Shown here: piece after piece, positions 1-10,300 of the stretch
How positions within the stretch are numbered: position 1 is the stretch's first letter
Layout: every line of letters begins with the position of its first letter
Source of the DNA: Oegoconia quadripuncta
Taxonomy: Eukaryota; Arthropoda; Insecta; Lepidoptera; Autostichidae
Reading direction: 5' to 3'
DNA: 64,000 bases
Assembly: GCA_949316235.1 (NCBI GenBank)
Contig: OX438741.1
Coordinates: forward strand, 42,638,567 to 42,702,566
Made by a program: the position numbers and the translations under genes
Notes under the pieces: model-generated
The model's database searches: none
What the model was told of the DNA's origin: nothing
What the model saw: only the letters and a program-made list of their open reading frames with translations

Positions 1-290
1 GCCTGGGCTAAGAAGTATTAAGTATTTTAAATACGGAAACTCAGTGCTTTATTTTTTTTTGAGGCGTCTGCGAATGCGATTTTCATGTAACGAAACCTAA
101 ATGTCTGGCGCCTGGACTGTATTTAGATTTATTTATGTGCAAGAGTATCGAATCTGTAGTAGATTTGTATATTTTCTCATTAAATCAAACACCTTACCGC
201 GGTCTGCACTTCTTTATCTCTTTATTCTCACAACAAAAAAACACCTCATAAATAACACAACATCAAATACAGTTCACATAACTGACAACC

Positions 291-548
291 AGTTATGTGA
301 ACTGGATGGTTCAGCCAAGTACCAACTAGCTGCACTCGATTCTGTGGAACGACGTGCCATGAGACTCATAGGTGATAATTCGATGACTGCTAAATTGCAG
401 AGCATTGAACACCGTCGCAAAGTCGCCTGTCTCTCAGTTTTTTACACGATGCATTTCGGGGAGTGTGCATTGGAATTACATAATCTTATTCCACCGTCAC
501 CCGTCCATCTTCGGACCACTAGGCGTGGGGAGAGCTTCCACCCGTATA
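291..548 (+). mobile_element. CR1-like LINE ORF2 C-terminal fragment, 5' part
   Basis: The reading frame contains LDSVERRAMRLIGDN, a HRRKVACLSVFY segment, FGECALELHNLIPPS and RTTRRGE, which is the usual order at the end of a CR1-type ORF2 protein. It breaks at 548 inside the codons for HPY, where an inverted-repeat element has landed, and resumes at 1447. The 5' side is truncated with no visible reverse-transcriptase domain. Other copies of the same 3' end lie at 10.5, 17.4, 27.5, 46.8, 50.5, 53.1, 56.1 and 57.8 kb. Confidence 0.75.
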
Positions 549-1446
549 CAGGGCGTCCCAAAGTTATGGGACATGAAGGGGAAGTACCTTAAATATCGTA
601 GATAGTGAATTTTGCTCAAAGAAGACTTTATGTTATTTTTAAAAGTTAGTAATTCTGCATTCATAGATTTTCTAAAATTTATTTGCTTCGGCTGGGAATC
701 GAACCGACTCAAATGTGAAAAAAAAAACACCCTACTTTTATGATGCCAATCGAAAGAATAGCTAAAAAATAATAACTCTGCCTAAGTAACATAGTATTTT
801 AAAAGAAAGGAACAACGTGAAATTAATCATTTTAATCAAATAAAAAACATACATGAAACTGCCGTAGTCAATTAAGTAGGTATTTTTTTGTAAATTAATT
901 AATTAAATGCTCAAAATGTGATCCCTCTTGTCTTACGCAAATCGCCAATCTTTTAATGAGCCCGCTGCCTGTTGATTTTTGTTGTTTCTGTTGAATACAA
1001 GTTTTATCATTTCATCTACACGTGCACTTATAATAAGGAAAACTATGTTAGTACCTATTTTATGAAGTGGGTACTTATTTACGAATAATCAATGCTATCT
1101 TTGGAATGATAATATCGCTACTTTTCGAACGTCGTCGGCAATAAATAACTTTCTTGAAATTTGACTCAATCATTTTATGTTGTTCCTTTCTTTTAAAATA
1201 CTATGTTACTTAGGCAGAGTTATTATTTTTTAGCTATTCTTTCGATTGGCATCATAAAAGTAGGGTGTTTTTTTTTTCACATTTAAGTCGGTTCGATTCC
1301 CAGCCGAAGCAAGTAATTTTTAGAAAATCTATGAATGCAGAATTACTAACTTTTAAAAATAACATAAAGTCTTCTTTGAGCAAAATTCACTATCTACGAT
1401 ATTTAAGGTACTTCCCCTTCATGTCCCATAACTTTGGGACGCCCTG
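549..1446. mobile_element. Long-TIR DNA transposon derivative inserted in CR1
   Basis: The two ends are near-perfect inverted repeats of about 270 bp (549-817 and 1177-1446), starting CAGGGCGTCCC and ending GGGACGCCCTG. The flanks are TA on both sides, and joining them restores the CR1 sequence seen in intact copies, so the target duplication is TA. Each arm carries a GGTTCGATTCC word like a tRNA B box. On the minus strand near 905-965 the interior reads GSGLIKRLAICVRQEGSHFEHL before a stop-proximal region, resembling the end of arthropod mariner-like (DUF4817-associated) transposases. The element is therefore probably an internally deleted transposon. Resemblance is by memory of the family; the TIRs and TA are directly visible. 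Confidence 0.8.
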
Positions 1447-1672
1447 TATAGTTAATATACCGAACATTCGCACTAAGAAGTTCGATTCTTCATTCATCAT
1501 CCGAACAGCCAAGGCATGGAACTCCCTTCCGGCGTCAGTCTTTCCTGAATCCTACAACCTTGGGATCTTCAAGAGCAGAGTAAATAGGCATTTACTGGGA
1601 TCGCGTGTTTCATCTCCGACCACATCCATCAGGTGAGATTGTGGTCAAACGCGAATTCAGTCAATCATAAAA
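1447..1672 (+). mobile_element. CR1-like LINE ORF2 end and 3' tail
   Basis: Continues the fragment at 291-548. It encodes NIPNIRTKKFDSSFIIRTAKAWNSLPASVFPE and ends in a short 3' UTR with the terminal word TCAATCATAAAAA shared by all copies of this family. An open frame running from 1265 into this stretch is an accidental fusion of the TIR arm with the CR1 frame. Confidence 0.8.
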
Positions 1673-1899
1673 AAAAAAAACATTTTACGCGGTAAAGCGC
1701 ACTTGCACGCAAGCTACCATAGATTAGAAAACGTTGCCACCTCTGACAGAATCGGACCAAAATGGTAACCACGAAACTTAAGCGGGTGCATAATGTCCAG
1801 TGGCGCCCTCATTTAATAAATTGAAGTTTCTTTGGAAATACAATATAAATCCAAAATGTACTTACTGGGTGCACTCGAAAAGCCAAAAGACAATGTAAC

Positions 1900-2095
1900 T
1901 AATATTATAAATGCGTTAATTTAGATATTTGTTTATTTGTGTGTTTGTTGCTCAACAATGGCGAAACGGATGAACTGATTTGGGTGAAATTTGGTATATA
2001 GGTAGAACATACCCTGGATTAAAACATAGGATACGTTTTATCCCGCTAATGTGAATAGTTCCCGCGGGATAAACAAATTTTCGCGAAAAAGTTAC
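1900..2095 (+). mobile_element. Lep1-type non-autonomous Helitron, arm 1
   Basis: Begins with the characteristic ATTATAAATGCG block, followed by the AACGGATGAACTGATT and ATTTGGTATATAGGTAG blocks and the CCCGCGGGATAAAC block of lepidopteran Lep1 Helitrons. It faces the copy at 2200-2392, so the pair can fold back on itself. Confidence 0.7.
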
Positions 2096-2199
2096 TCAAA
2101 TAATACTTAAAAAGTTTTGACTGTCATTATTTTTGTTTATTATGTTACATTTACCAAAATAGCAGTAAATCAAAGATTTTTAGCTGTAGTACATTTTCG

Positions 2200-2392
2200 A
2201 ATTTCGCCTGCGTGGAATAACTTCATCGCGTAAATTTGTTTATCCCGCGGGAACTTACCCACTTTATCGGGATAAAAATATCCTATGTCTTAATCCAGGG
2301 TATGTTCTACCTATATACCAAATTGCATCCAAATCCGTTCATCCGTTTCGCCGTGATTGTGCAACAAACAAACATCCAAACTTTCGCATATA
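2200..2392 (-). mobile_element. Lep1-type non-autonomous Helitron, arm 2 (interrupted)
   Basis: Inverted copy of the same family: CCCGCGGGA, ATCCAGGGTATGTTC, ATCCGTTCATCCGTTTCG, ending in ACTTTCGCATA. The last few bases of the element (TAATATTAGTT) reappear at 2845-2855 after the MITE at 2393-2841, so the MITE landed in this Helitron end. Confidence 0.7.
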
Positions 2393-2841
2393 TTGGGTCT
2401 TTACCTATGAAATTCGAGTTTTTTTCTTTGTTAATCATAATATGAAATCATAATATGGTACATATTATGTACCAATTCCTGCGATTTTCAAAGCTATATC
2501 CAATTTTGTTTTTTATTTGGAAAATGGAATATTATTTCAAGGTTTCACATGAAATATTTTTTAATTTCTGGGCTAAATCACATAATAAAAAAAATTTCAA
2601 CAGAGCTCTTTTCATGTGCTTCCCATAATCATTTCTTGGATTCGCTGAAACTTTTATAAAACAGTTACTTTTAAAAATTAACGCTGCCTATACTTAACTT
2701 AATGCTATCCAATAATACACACAAAGTTTAGCTAAATTTGGATTTGCCGTTCCCAAAAAAAAATCAAAAATGTTTGTATTGAGAAAACAGTCTTAATGAT
2801 ATTTTTCACACAAAACGCCAATTTCATAGGTAAGGACCTAA
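2393..2841 (-). mobile_element. TIR element of about 450 bp, family with three copies
   Basis: The ends are inverted repeats (GGGTCTTTACCTATGAAATT and its complement near AATTTCATAGGTAAGGACC). The body matches copies at 16661-17080 and 54084-54477 in the opposite orientation. No coding potential is visible. Flanking TATA on both sides is a possible target duplication. Confidence 0.65.
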
Positions 2842-3090
2842 TATAATATTAGTTATATTTGAAAAGAAGTCTTGTACCTACTTGAAATAAACATCCACTG
2901 GATCAGGTGCACCCTCTTATAACAAAAACTGGAGCATCAGATGTAGCCCGTGGTTCAAGAGTTTTGTGGTGCACTGATAAATCGAGCCAAAAAGATACGT
3001 GTACCTTTGCTTGTTGAGGAGTTGCATGATGAGCAAGCAAACCAGACGTATCAGGGGGGCGATCGCGCTAAGTTTGAACGATAATGGTGT

Positions 3091-3351
3091 CGATTGGGAT
3101 GTACACCAAACTAGACTAAACTAAACCAGTTTTAAAGTAGTACTGTCTCTTTCTCACTAGAACAGTACGATGTGACGGCACCACTGCAAAACTGGTTTTA
3201 GTTTACGAACAAACAAACAAACAAAATATTCTTTATTGAACAACAATAAGAAACATATAAAAAAGGGGATAATACAATTTGGCGGCCTTATCAATAAGAG
3301 CGATCTCTTCCAGGCAACCTTCCAGTTTAGCTGGTGTACATCCGAATCGAC
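3091..3351. mobile_element. Short palindromic MITE, interrupted by a LINE tail
   Basis: Ends GGTGTCGATTGGGATGTACA and its complement near TGTACATCCGAATCGACACC; the intact relative is at 18896-19030 (about 135 bp). This copy is split by a 120-bp insertion at 3209-3335. Confidence 0.65.
3209..3335 (-). mobile_element. LINE 3' end with (TTTG)n-type tail, inserted in MITE
   Basis: Reads, on the minus strand, AAGGTTGCCTGG to a poly(A)-signal-like AATAAAGAATATT and a (TTTG)n tail; the same end lies at 29715-29825 on plus. The flanking word AGTTTA occurs on both sides and the intact MITE has it once, so this is the target duplication. Confidence 0.65.
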
Positions 3352-3920
3352 ACCAATACCAAGCTAAACCATAACCAAAAATGTTACGTTAAGCATTTTT
3401 CGTATGGCGCTAATCATTTCAACGGAAATTAACCTAGTTTTTTAATGCTCATGCGGTTAGCTCTAAACATTTTCGGTTTGGTTTTACTTTGGTAACGTCA
3501 ACGATATAATCGTTCACAAAAAATAGCACCATACCATTTTTTACATCAGCAAAACTAAAGCTAAACCAAAAACGTTCCGTTCAAACGGTAAAACCGTTGA
3601 ATATTTTTCAACGCGATTGGTTCTAGTTCATGTTGGTCAATCGAATCCAAACGTGGAATGTCCACTTTTAGCCGTTTAAAAGTTCACTTCACTTCTTTTA
3701 TCTATTCGCAACACTATTTTGTTGTAATTCTGCCAAACCGAAATTGTACAGATTGCCGGTAACATATACAAACAAGTCATCCATTATTCTATAAAATATA
3801 TCAGGTGCACGTGGGGTTTTAATCCTATCTTTAAACCGATTACTCTCTCGCACTAAAATAGCTTCATGTACTTCCACGAACACTCCGTGGTTTATTAGTG
3901 TATGTTAAAAATATAAGAGC
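3352..3920. other. Gene-free stretch, nothing identified
   Basis: AT-rich, with recurrent words like GCTAAACCA and AACGGT but no clear repeat boundary. The 61-codon open frame on minus at 3698-3883 has no recognisable features. Confidence 0.4.
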
Positions 3921-4118
3921 ACTAGCTGTTGCCCGCAACGTCGTTCGCGTGAAACCTTTCATCAAGATCGGTTCAGCAAAAAAATAGCCTATATGTTAGT
4001 CCAGGTCGTAATCTGTCTACCCACCAAATTTCATCCAAATCCGTCTAGCCGTTTAGGCGGGAAGAGGTAACAAACATACTTACACAAAAAAAAACTTTAG
4101 CATTTATAATATTTGTTG
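3921..4118 (-). mobile_element. Lep1-type Helitron adjoining minisatellite
   Basis: Starts at ACTAG (the 3' end on minus), then CCGCAACGTCGTTCGCGTG, GGTTCAGCAAAAAAATAGCC, ATCCGTCTAGCCGTTTAGGC and GAAGAGGTAACAAACATAC, ending in GCATTTATAATATTTGTTGGG, the reverse of the usual Helitron 5' terminus. The tandem array begins exactly there. Confidence 0.75.
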
Positions 4119-4700
4119 GGATTCTTCTAGGCTTCTATATTGCATTGTGCCAAAGTCAAGTTCTAACGTAGTGTTAATAGTCTCAAAAGTTAGTGTTTTT
4201 AACATTAGTTGGGATTCTTCTAGGCTTCTATATTGCATTGTGCCAATGTCAAGTTCTAACGTAGTGTTATTAGTCTCAAAAGTTAGTGTTTTTAACATTA
4301 GTTGGGATTCTTCTAGGCTTCCATATTGCATTGTGCCAATGTCAAGTTCTAACGTAGTGTTTTTAGTCTCAAAAGTTAGTGTTTTTAACATTAGTTGGGA
4401 TTCTTCTAGGCTTCTATATTGCATTGTGCCAATGTCAAGTTCTAACGTAGTGTTATTAGTCTCAAAAGTTAGTGTTTTTAACATTAGTTGGGATTCTTCT
4501 AGGCTTCCATATTGCATTGTGCCAATGTCAAGTTCTAACGTAGTGTTATTGGTCTCAAAAGTTAGTGTTTTTAATATTAGTTGGGATTCTTCTAGGCTTC
4601 TGTATTGCATTGTGCCAAAGTCAAGTTCTAACGTAGTGTTATTAGTGTCAAAAGTTAGTGTTTTTAATATTAGTTGGAATTCTTCTAGGCTTCTATATCA
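4115..4700. repeat. 93-bp minisatellite, about 6.3 units
   Basis: Unit starts fall at 4115, 4208, 4301, 4394, 4487, 4580 and 4673 (partial). Each begins GTTGGGATTCTTCTAGG and differs by a few bases. Because 93 is a multiple of 3, the array is open in a frame on each strand (31-residue repeats), which is a consequence of periodicity and not evidence of a gene. Confidence 0.95.
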
Positions 4701-4993
4701 TAATTCTAAATAATTCTATATATATAAGTTAGGGTTTTTAGCCTTTAAAAGAAATAAAAGAAATATTCCTTAGCCCACCCCTGGTATAGTACTTCATTCA
4801 TTAATTCATTATAGTTATTTTCCTGCCGTAAATGTCAACAAGTTAGTTTTTTTTGTAATTGTTATAGATTTAAAAAGGTCGGCTGCTCGCTGTGTTTTGT
4901 ACAGCCGGCTAGGAAAAACCCTTCAACTAATAAGTACATTGAAAATTTTGAAAATCCTTTCGAGACTATTCATAAAAATAAACAGTGTTAAGG

Positions 4994-5181
4994 GTTTTTT
5001 TTATGCACAACGGGTTGGTACTTGACCTCAATCACACCTGATGTTAAGTGAAGATGAGGTCGAAGTGTACTGACCCGGAAACCCCAACACATTTGGGGAA
5101 CCGGAACACAATAATGCTATTCACATTGCTGCTTGGCGGCAGATTTAGATAAGATGGTGGTAGCTAGCCAGACGGACATAC
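4994..5181 (-). mobile_element. SINE-1 fragment (tail and body)
   Basis: On minus it ends GAGGTCAAGTACCAACCCGT-TGTGCATAAAAA. The tRNA-like head is missing. SINE-1 is the commonest SINE here, with about 14 copies and a head carrying GGTTCGATCCC. Confidence 0.75.
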
Positions 5182-5871
5182 AGGACAGGCTAGGGTAACC
5201 CATATGTTAACTAAGTTTCATACAAACTGTTAAGTATAAGTGTCGATAAATGGATAAAGTTTCGTTATTTATTCTTATAATCGACTCAAATGGATTAGGT
5301 CGTGATGTGTGTATGTAAACGACCATATTTAAACATATATTTTTATTTATACTATCCCACTTACTTACTCGTATCGAATTCCGTGATGATAGGGTATGCC
5401 TGGAAGAGATACCGGGGGTCATATTTCTCAGCTAACTGTACTTACTAAATACATTCTAAATTCGACAAATATTATAAATACGATAGTATAATATTGGTCA
5501 TACTGACAAATAATAGACCAACGAGGTTCCATAAGGTGCCCAACTATATAACTTAATTGTTAGACAAAATCTATGTTAATGTCAAGTAACAAGACCATTA
5601 AAGAATACGCATAAAACCATTTTTTGAAAGTTTTCGTTTGTTGAAATGGTTCGGTCGCCATAAAAGTTTGATAATCGAATAATTTATATCGCGAAATTTC
5701 AAATAAATCCATATAACGCGAGCGGAGTCGCGGCATGGAGGTTAATTCAATTTACAACTAAATAGTCGACTGTAGCAAGTGTCATAAATATTTATTAATA
5801 TACTGTTTTCCTGTATATGTTGTAGATTCCTTATTGTTGAAACAATAAACCAGATAAATTCGAATTACATT
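5182..5871. other. Gene-free stretch, nothing identified
   Basis: No repeat family or coding signal recognised; the minus-strand open frame at 5207-5422 lacks features. Confidence 0.4.
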
Positions 5872-6060
5872 TTTTTTTATGCACGTCGGTTTCGTACTTG
5901 ACCTCAATCACACCTGATGTTAAGTGAAGATGAGGTCGAAGGTGGAAGCGTACTGACCCGGAAACCCCAACACATTTGGGGGACTGGCTATGTTATCTCT
6001 GACTACCGGAATACAACAATGCTATTAACATTGCTGCTTGGCGGCATAATTAGATAACAT
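5872..6060 (-). mobile_element. SINE-1 fragment
   Basis: Same body as the other SINE-1 copies (CCTGATGTTAAGTGAAGATG, TACTGACCCGGAAACCCC, AACATTGCTGCTTGGCGGC); head missing. Confidence 0.75.
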
Positions 6061-6095
6061 TGATTAGATACATGGCCCTATGTATGTAAAATGTA

Positions 6096-6275
6096 TCCCA
6101 ACTAATATTATAAACGCGAAAGATTGTGTGTATATATGTATGTTTGTTACCTCTTCACGCCTAAACGGCCGGACGGATTTGGATGAAAGGTTGGTAGACA
6201 GATTGTGACCAGGATTAACATATAGGCAAATTTTTTTGCTGAACTTATTTGAATGAAATCTTCCACGCGGACATA
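6096..6275 (+). mobile_element. Lep1-type Helitron
   Basis: TCCCAACTAATATTATAAAC start, GTTACCTCTTCACGCC, GGACGGATTTGGATGAA and TTTGCTGAAC blocks, then a degraded 3' end near CCACGCGGAC. Confidence 0.75.
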
Positions 6276-6840
6276 GTTGCAATATAAACAAAACCTTACT
6301 TCGGTATATAAAACACTGGTGCCTAAACTAATTATTTCTGGGCGAAATGGAGAATAGTGACATTTTAAACTTAAAATAACATTTATATAAATTTACAGTT
6401 TCATATAAATAACTAATTATATATAAATGAAGGTGTCAGCGATGGTGGATACCGCAGACCACGCGAAGAGCGTGGAGGTCGATTAGGGAGGCCTATAACT
6501 GGCCACCAATGTTCATATTACTTTTGAAGAACGAGCAAATTCTAAATTAACAACACATCATTTTTGTCTATACGAAAATGAGTAGTTATTTCTTCCACCA
6601 GCGCACCGCTCTTAGCTATCGTCGATAGAAGATATTACCCTCTTTTAACAACCAATCGTTATAACGCCCAAATATTATAAAAGGATTTTTTTTATTTTTC
6701 AAATTAAAATAAAAACCAATTTAAATTATCACCGATTTGAAAACAAATGAAAGAATTTCAGTAAAAAATGGTTTAACAACATTTTACCTTTAAAAGTGAC
6801 CGAAATATTCATTTATTTATAATCGTATTATTATTATAAT
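6276..6840. other. Gene-free stretch, nothing identified
   Basis: AT-rich sequence with long A/T runs; no recognisable repeat or coding frame. Confidence 0.4.
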
Positions 6841-7108
6841 AATAAATAAATGTCTTTGCACAAACACACAGCGCCATCTAGGTCCACAGTAAGCATCTAG
6901 GCTTGTGTTATGGATACCAGATGGTTGATAAAACTACACAAATACATTTTTTTTTGTTTGTAAATAAATACATGTATAAATGAAAAACATCCATAACTCG
7001 GGAACACATGTCTGTATTCATCATACAAACATATGCCCTAGCGGGATTCGAACCCGCAACCATTTGGTATAGTAGCAGAGTTTCTAACCACTACACCAAA
7101 CAGGTCAG
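6841..7108 (-). mobile_element. SINE-2, full length, tRNA-headed
   Basis: On minus: CTGTTTGGTGTAGTGGTTAG (A-box region), GGTTGCGGGTTCGAATCCCG (B box), body ending CTAGATGGCGCTGTGTG and a (TTTA)n tail. Other copies lie at 12.1, 24.0, 25.6, 34.1 and 52.6 kb. It is a Pol III-type retroelement and not a functional tRNA: the head is followed by an unrelated body. Confidence 0.8.
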
Positions 7109-7470
7109 ATATCAAACCGTATTTCCCTATATTCGTATCATATGCTGTCTATTGAGTCAGTAACAGTATGTAAAAGTCTGGCATTTAGCCGAGTAGCTCT
7201 GCCCTATAAAATGGTAAGAATCACTTCCTGCATTTAAACTCTTTCTTTTGTCTCGTTCCCACAAAAATGGCCCCATATCTCATCAGCAGTGTTGCCAGCG
7301 AAAGAAAAATTCGGAGCAATCTCATGTTTCCGTTACATTAACCCGACCGACTGTATAACGGGCTATCTAAGGCTGGGAATATACGTCAGATTTTTCCATC
7401 ATATAGTCGGTACTGATAGTCTGAACCGATTATCGTAAGGCGTTGGAGCCATTATTTCGTTTGCACATAC
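7109..7470. other. Gene-free stretch with a possible TIR end
   Basis: GAATATACGTCAGATT near 7377 has its complement near 8096-8115, so the region 7370-8120 may be one decayed TIR element that received later insertions. Otherwise nothing is recognised. Confidence 0.3.
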
Positions 7471-7702
7471 AATAAATAATAAATATTTCGGACACTTTCA
7501 CGAATTTAAGTCCCAAACTAAGCAAAGCTTGTACTGTGGATACTAGATAACGGATAAACATACATAAATATTTATATAAACATCCATGACTCAGGAATAA
7601 ATGTTCATATTCATCACACAAACATTTACCCGTCGCGGGATTCGAACCCGCAACCGTTGGTTACGCTGACAGGGTCACTATACACTACACCAATCGGTCG
7701 TC
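7471..7702 (-). mobile_element. SINE-3, tRNA-headed
   Basis: On minus: GACCGATTGGTGTAGTGTAT, GGTTGCGGGTTCGAATCCCG (B box), body with TTATCCGTTATCTAGTATCC and ending TGTCCGAAATATTTATTATT. Family copies at 11.1, 33.2, 37.0 (partial), 38.1 and 42.6 kb. Confidence 0.8.
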
Positions 7703-7707
7703 GGTCT

Positions 7708-7864
7708 ATGTTCGATAAAGATTTGTATTAGGATACAATGGGATTGGCATCGTCACTCTGTGTACAAAAATCCCTAAATTAAATAAAGATATATAAAAAA
7801 AAAAGTTTGCTATCTTTAATATTCACAGTATTTTTCATCCGGTGTTCTTTCATTTGTCTCACAC
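7708..7864 (+). repeat. Repeat X copy (mariner-free target homologue)
   Basis: Contains GATTTGTATTAGGATACAAT and GGGATTGGCATCGTCACTCT, then CATCCGGTGTTC. The same sequence at 35.4 kb and around 40.0/45.9 kb flanks mariners, so this copy shows the repeat without the insertion. Confidence 0.65.
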
Positions 7865-8280
7865 CAATCGGTTGTCAGTACAGAATACACGTTCGATACG
7901 ATAGTCGGATCGGACGTCCGACTCGGAAACAACGCCGAGGTGTTTACGATTTTATTACCGGTTTTTTTCTTAAATGCAATAATTTAACAGTAATTCGTCG
8001 TTTATTTTTTCTTTCTGCTCCGTTTTTAAGCATTCGGGACTGACTTCAGAAAAAGTCTGGTGTAACAATCGGACGTGTATCAAGTAAATCTGATCAGACA
8101 ATCTGACGTATATTCGCGCCCTACAGCACGGCAATAGTTGGTATAAAAATACCATTAGGGTTACGTGTCCAAGGATTCATCGCGACAAACGTTCAACATC
8201 GCTAATGAAAATGCCGGATTAAGAGTTGATATGAACTTTTCGTAAATTAATGCAGCTACTTTACAATGTCGACCTTGTTC
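7865..8280. other. Gene-free stretch, nothing identified
   Basis: No recognised repeat except the inverted word noted near 8096-8115. Open frames here are short. Confidence 0.35.
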
Positions 8281-8324
8281 TTTTACTTAAAAAAAAATCT
8301 AATCTATCTTCTAACCTAGCTAAT

Positions 8325-9172
8325 TTATTTATTTAATTTAATTTAATTTAATTTTTTTTTTTCTTCGCCGTTTATCTGCGATCGGCTTTTCCAGCCATAA
8401 TCAGATGTGGGCTTGGTTTGCGTCGGTGTGTGGGTGAACCTCCATCGAGAGTCATGCCCATTAATATAAATGTCACTATTTCTAGTGTCTCTGGTCCAGT
8501 TTTATTATGTGCCATCTTTTGAGGCGCATCATATCTTCACTAACATTGAGCAGGTTCCTAGCTAAGATATTTTTATGTCCTGCTAGTCTATTCTTGTACT
8601 TCTCACAGTATCTGTTAACCTCCTCCTTAACAGTAGGCATTTCCAAATATTCGTGTATCTCCGAGTTTCTAGTGAACCATGGAGCGCATGATATAGTCCG
8701 TAGGACAATGTTTTGGAATCTTTGGAGAATTTCTAGATTCGAGTTGCTAGCTGAACCCCAGAGTTCTATGCCATATGTCCAGAGGGGTTTTATTATGCTT
8801 TTATAAACTAAAAGTTTGATATTTAATGAGAGAGGAGATGGTCGTCCTATGAGCCAGTTTAGGCTCTTATACATATAGTATGTTCGCTTGGTTTTTTTTA
8901 GCTTTCATGTGGTTAGCCCATGTCAATCGTTTATCCAAATGGATCCCAAGGTACTTTACACACGTTTGGGTTGGTAGTTCTTCTCCGTTCATAGTTAGAA
9001 GCGGGCAATCCCCTCTGCGCAATGTGAATGTTATTTGAGTGGATTTTGTAGTACTGGACTTTATCCTCCACTTGGTCAGCCATTGGTCAATTTTGTTCAG
9101 TTGAACTTGCAATTTTTGAGAAGCTCTATTTGGGTCAATGTCACTAGAGAGACAAGCTGTATCGTCCGCATA
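8325..9172 (-). pseudogene. Jockey-like LINE ORF2 3' half, broken
   Basis: On minus the frame begins with YADDTACLSSDIDPNRASQK (9165 down), the catalytic YADD box of a reverse transcriptase, continues with WLTKWRIKSS and CVKYLGIHLDKRLTW, then shifts frame near 8875-8895 at an A run, and continues as NWLIGRPS, YGIELWGSASNSN, ILQRFQN and LRTISCAPWF to a stop at 8482. The 3' UTR ends in an AATTA/TTAAA tail near 8330-8355. The 5' side is cut by a Helitron at 9166. The frameshift and truncation make it inactive. Confidence 0.8.
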
Positions 9173-9370
9173 TATTTATTAAATGCGAAAATTTGGATGT
9201 CTGTTAGTTGTTCAATCACGGCGAAACGGATGAAATTTGGTATATACTCGTAGGTATACTTAACCTGCTTTAAAATAGGAATTTTTTTATCCCAACATAG
9301 GATATAAAACATAGGGTAAAGTGAGTAGTTCCCGCGGGATAAACAAACTAAAAATATCCGCAATAAAGTT
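9168..9370 (+). mobile_element. Lep1-type Helitron cutting LINE
   Basis: ATTAAATGCGAAAATTTGG, ATCACGGCGAAACGGATGAA, GTAGTTCCCGCGGGATAAAC blocks. It joins the LINE directly after the codons for YADD. Confidence 0.65.
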
Positions 9371-9525
9371 ATTCTCCACACCCCAGTGGTTTGGTCTCGG
9401 CTATTGACTCACGTATGTACCAGAAATAGACTCATATAAACATACTAGTTTCCTTTACTAAGGTTACATGTAATTGGTTGAGTGGATAAACGTGCGGTTA
9501 TGGTGTCGACTGATGTGGTGAATTT

Positions 9526-9606
9526 CTTTTTTTTGCACAACAGGTTAGCACTTGACCTCAATCACACCTGATGTTAAGTGAGGCTGAGGCCGAAGATGGA
9601 AGCATA
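9526..9606 (-). mobile_element. SINE-1 tail fragment
   Basis: Tail and first part of the body only (TTTTGCACAACAGGTTAGCA to GAAGATGGAAGC). Confidence 0.65.
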
Positions 9607-10060
9607 CTAGTTTTGTGGTAACCAGCTTTATTGTAAAACAATGTAATTTTTTTTTAATTTGTGTTATTATTGTTATTTTTAAATCTCTCCGGACTAGATC
9701 TTGGATATGTGACCACGTTGACTTGAATGGTGGATCCTCCTTTGATTGTCAAGGAATGTAAAACCCATGCCTATATTTGTCATTATCAATTTTACTATGT
9801 TTATCGTAATACGAATATGACAACACCTTCCATCGGCGCCAGTGCAGTGCAGGTCGCCCTTCGCATCGACCATAGACCCCAGTTAAATGTCAGTCGCTCA
9901 GTTGAGGTAAATATCAACGTTTATTTGCATCTATGGGTTTCGTGAACCATTTACGTAGGTATACTGTTAACACAGCTACCTGTATACGTTGAAATGTGAG
10001 TAGCTTTTGAAACTTAGTTGCAGTGTGTACGAACTTATCAAGATGAACAACTTTTTATGG
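9607..10060. other. Gene-free stretch, nothing identified
   Basis: No repeat or coding signal recognised; the plus open frame at 9727-9945 lacks features. Confidence 0.35.
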
Positions 10061-10069
10061 GATAAATTT

Positions 10070-10300
10070 TATAAATATAAAATTAAGTACACTCTGTATT
10101 TGAATTCGTGTAATTCCCATTAACCAGTGACACCATTCTTGATTACGAACAACTTCCCTCAAGGAACCATAGTCGATTACCCATACAAAGTCAACCATTC
10201 TGAAACCACAATAGAAATCCAACAATTTTCGGCCGAAAGATGTGACCCCATGACTCGAAGGTTGGATTCGTCGTTGTCTAACTAATGAGCCCAACGTCGT
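10070..10300. mobile_element. MITE family M17 copy
   Basis: Shares CGTGTAATTCC, CTTGATTACGAACAACTT, TCGATTACCCATACAAAGT and CAACAATTTTCGGC with segments at 25.15-25.34, 26.50-26.69, 34.47-34.51, 38.76-38.82 and 43.24-43.31 kb. One copy (25146) starts TACAGGGTG, a common insect TIR end. Confidence 0.55.

Noticed and set aside
1265..1636. 123-codon open frame as a gene
   Set aside because: It fuses a TIR arm (mirrored at 497-730) with the CR1 frame.
4115..4700. Tandem array as CRISPR
   Set aside because: There are no unique spacers between units; the whole 93-bp unit is repeated, and the genome is eukaryotic.
4104..4713. Long open frames on both strands encoding 31-residue repeats
   Set aside because: They follow from the 93-bp period being a multiple of three; both strands are open, and no start context, splice site or homology supports a protein.
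7020..7110. tRNA-like segments with perfect B boxes (also at 7.65, 24.2, 25.6, 33.4, 34.15, 38.3, 52.8 kb)
   Set aside because: Each is the head of a SINE with a shared non-tRNA body and A/T-rich tail; no intact cloverleaf with acceptor stem was found.
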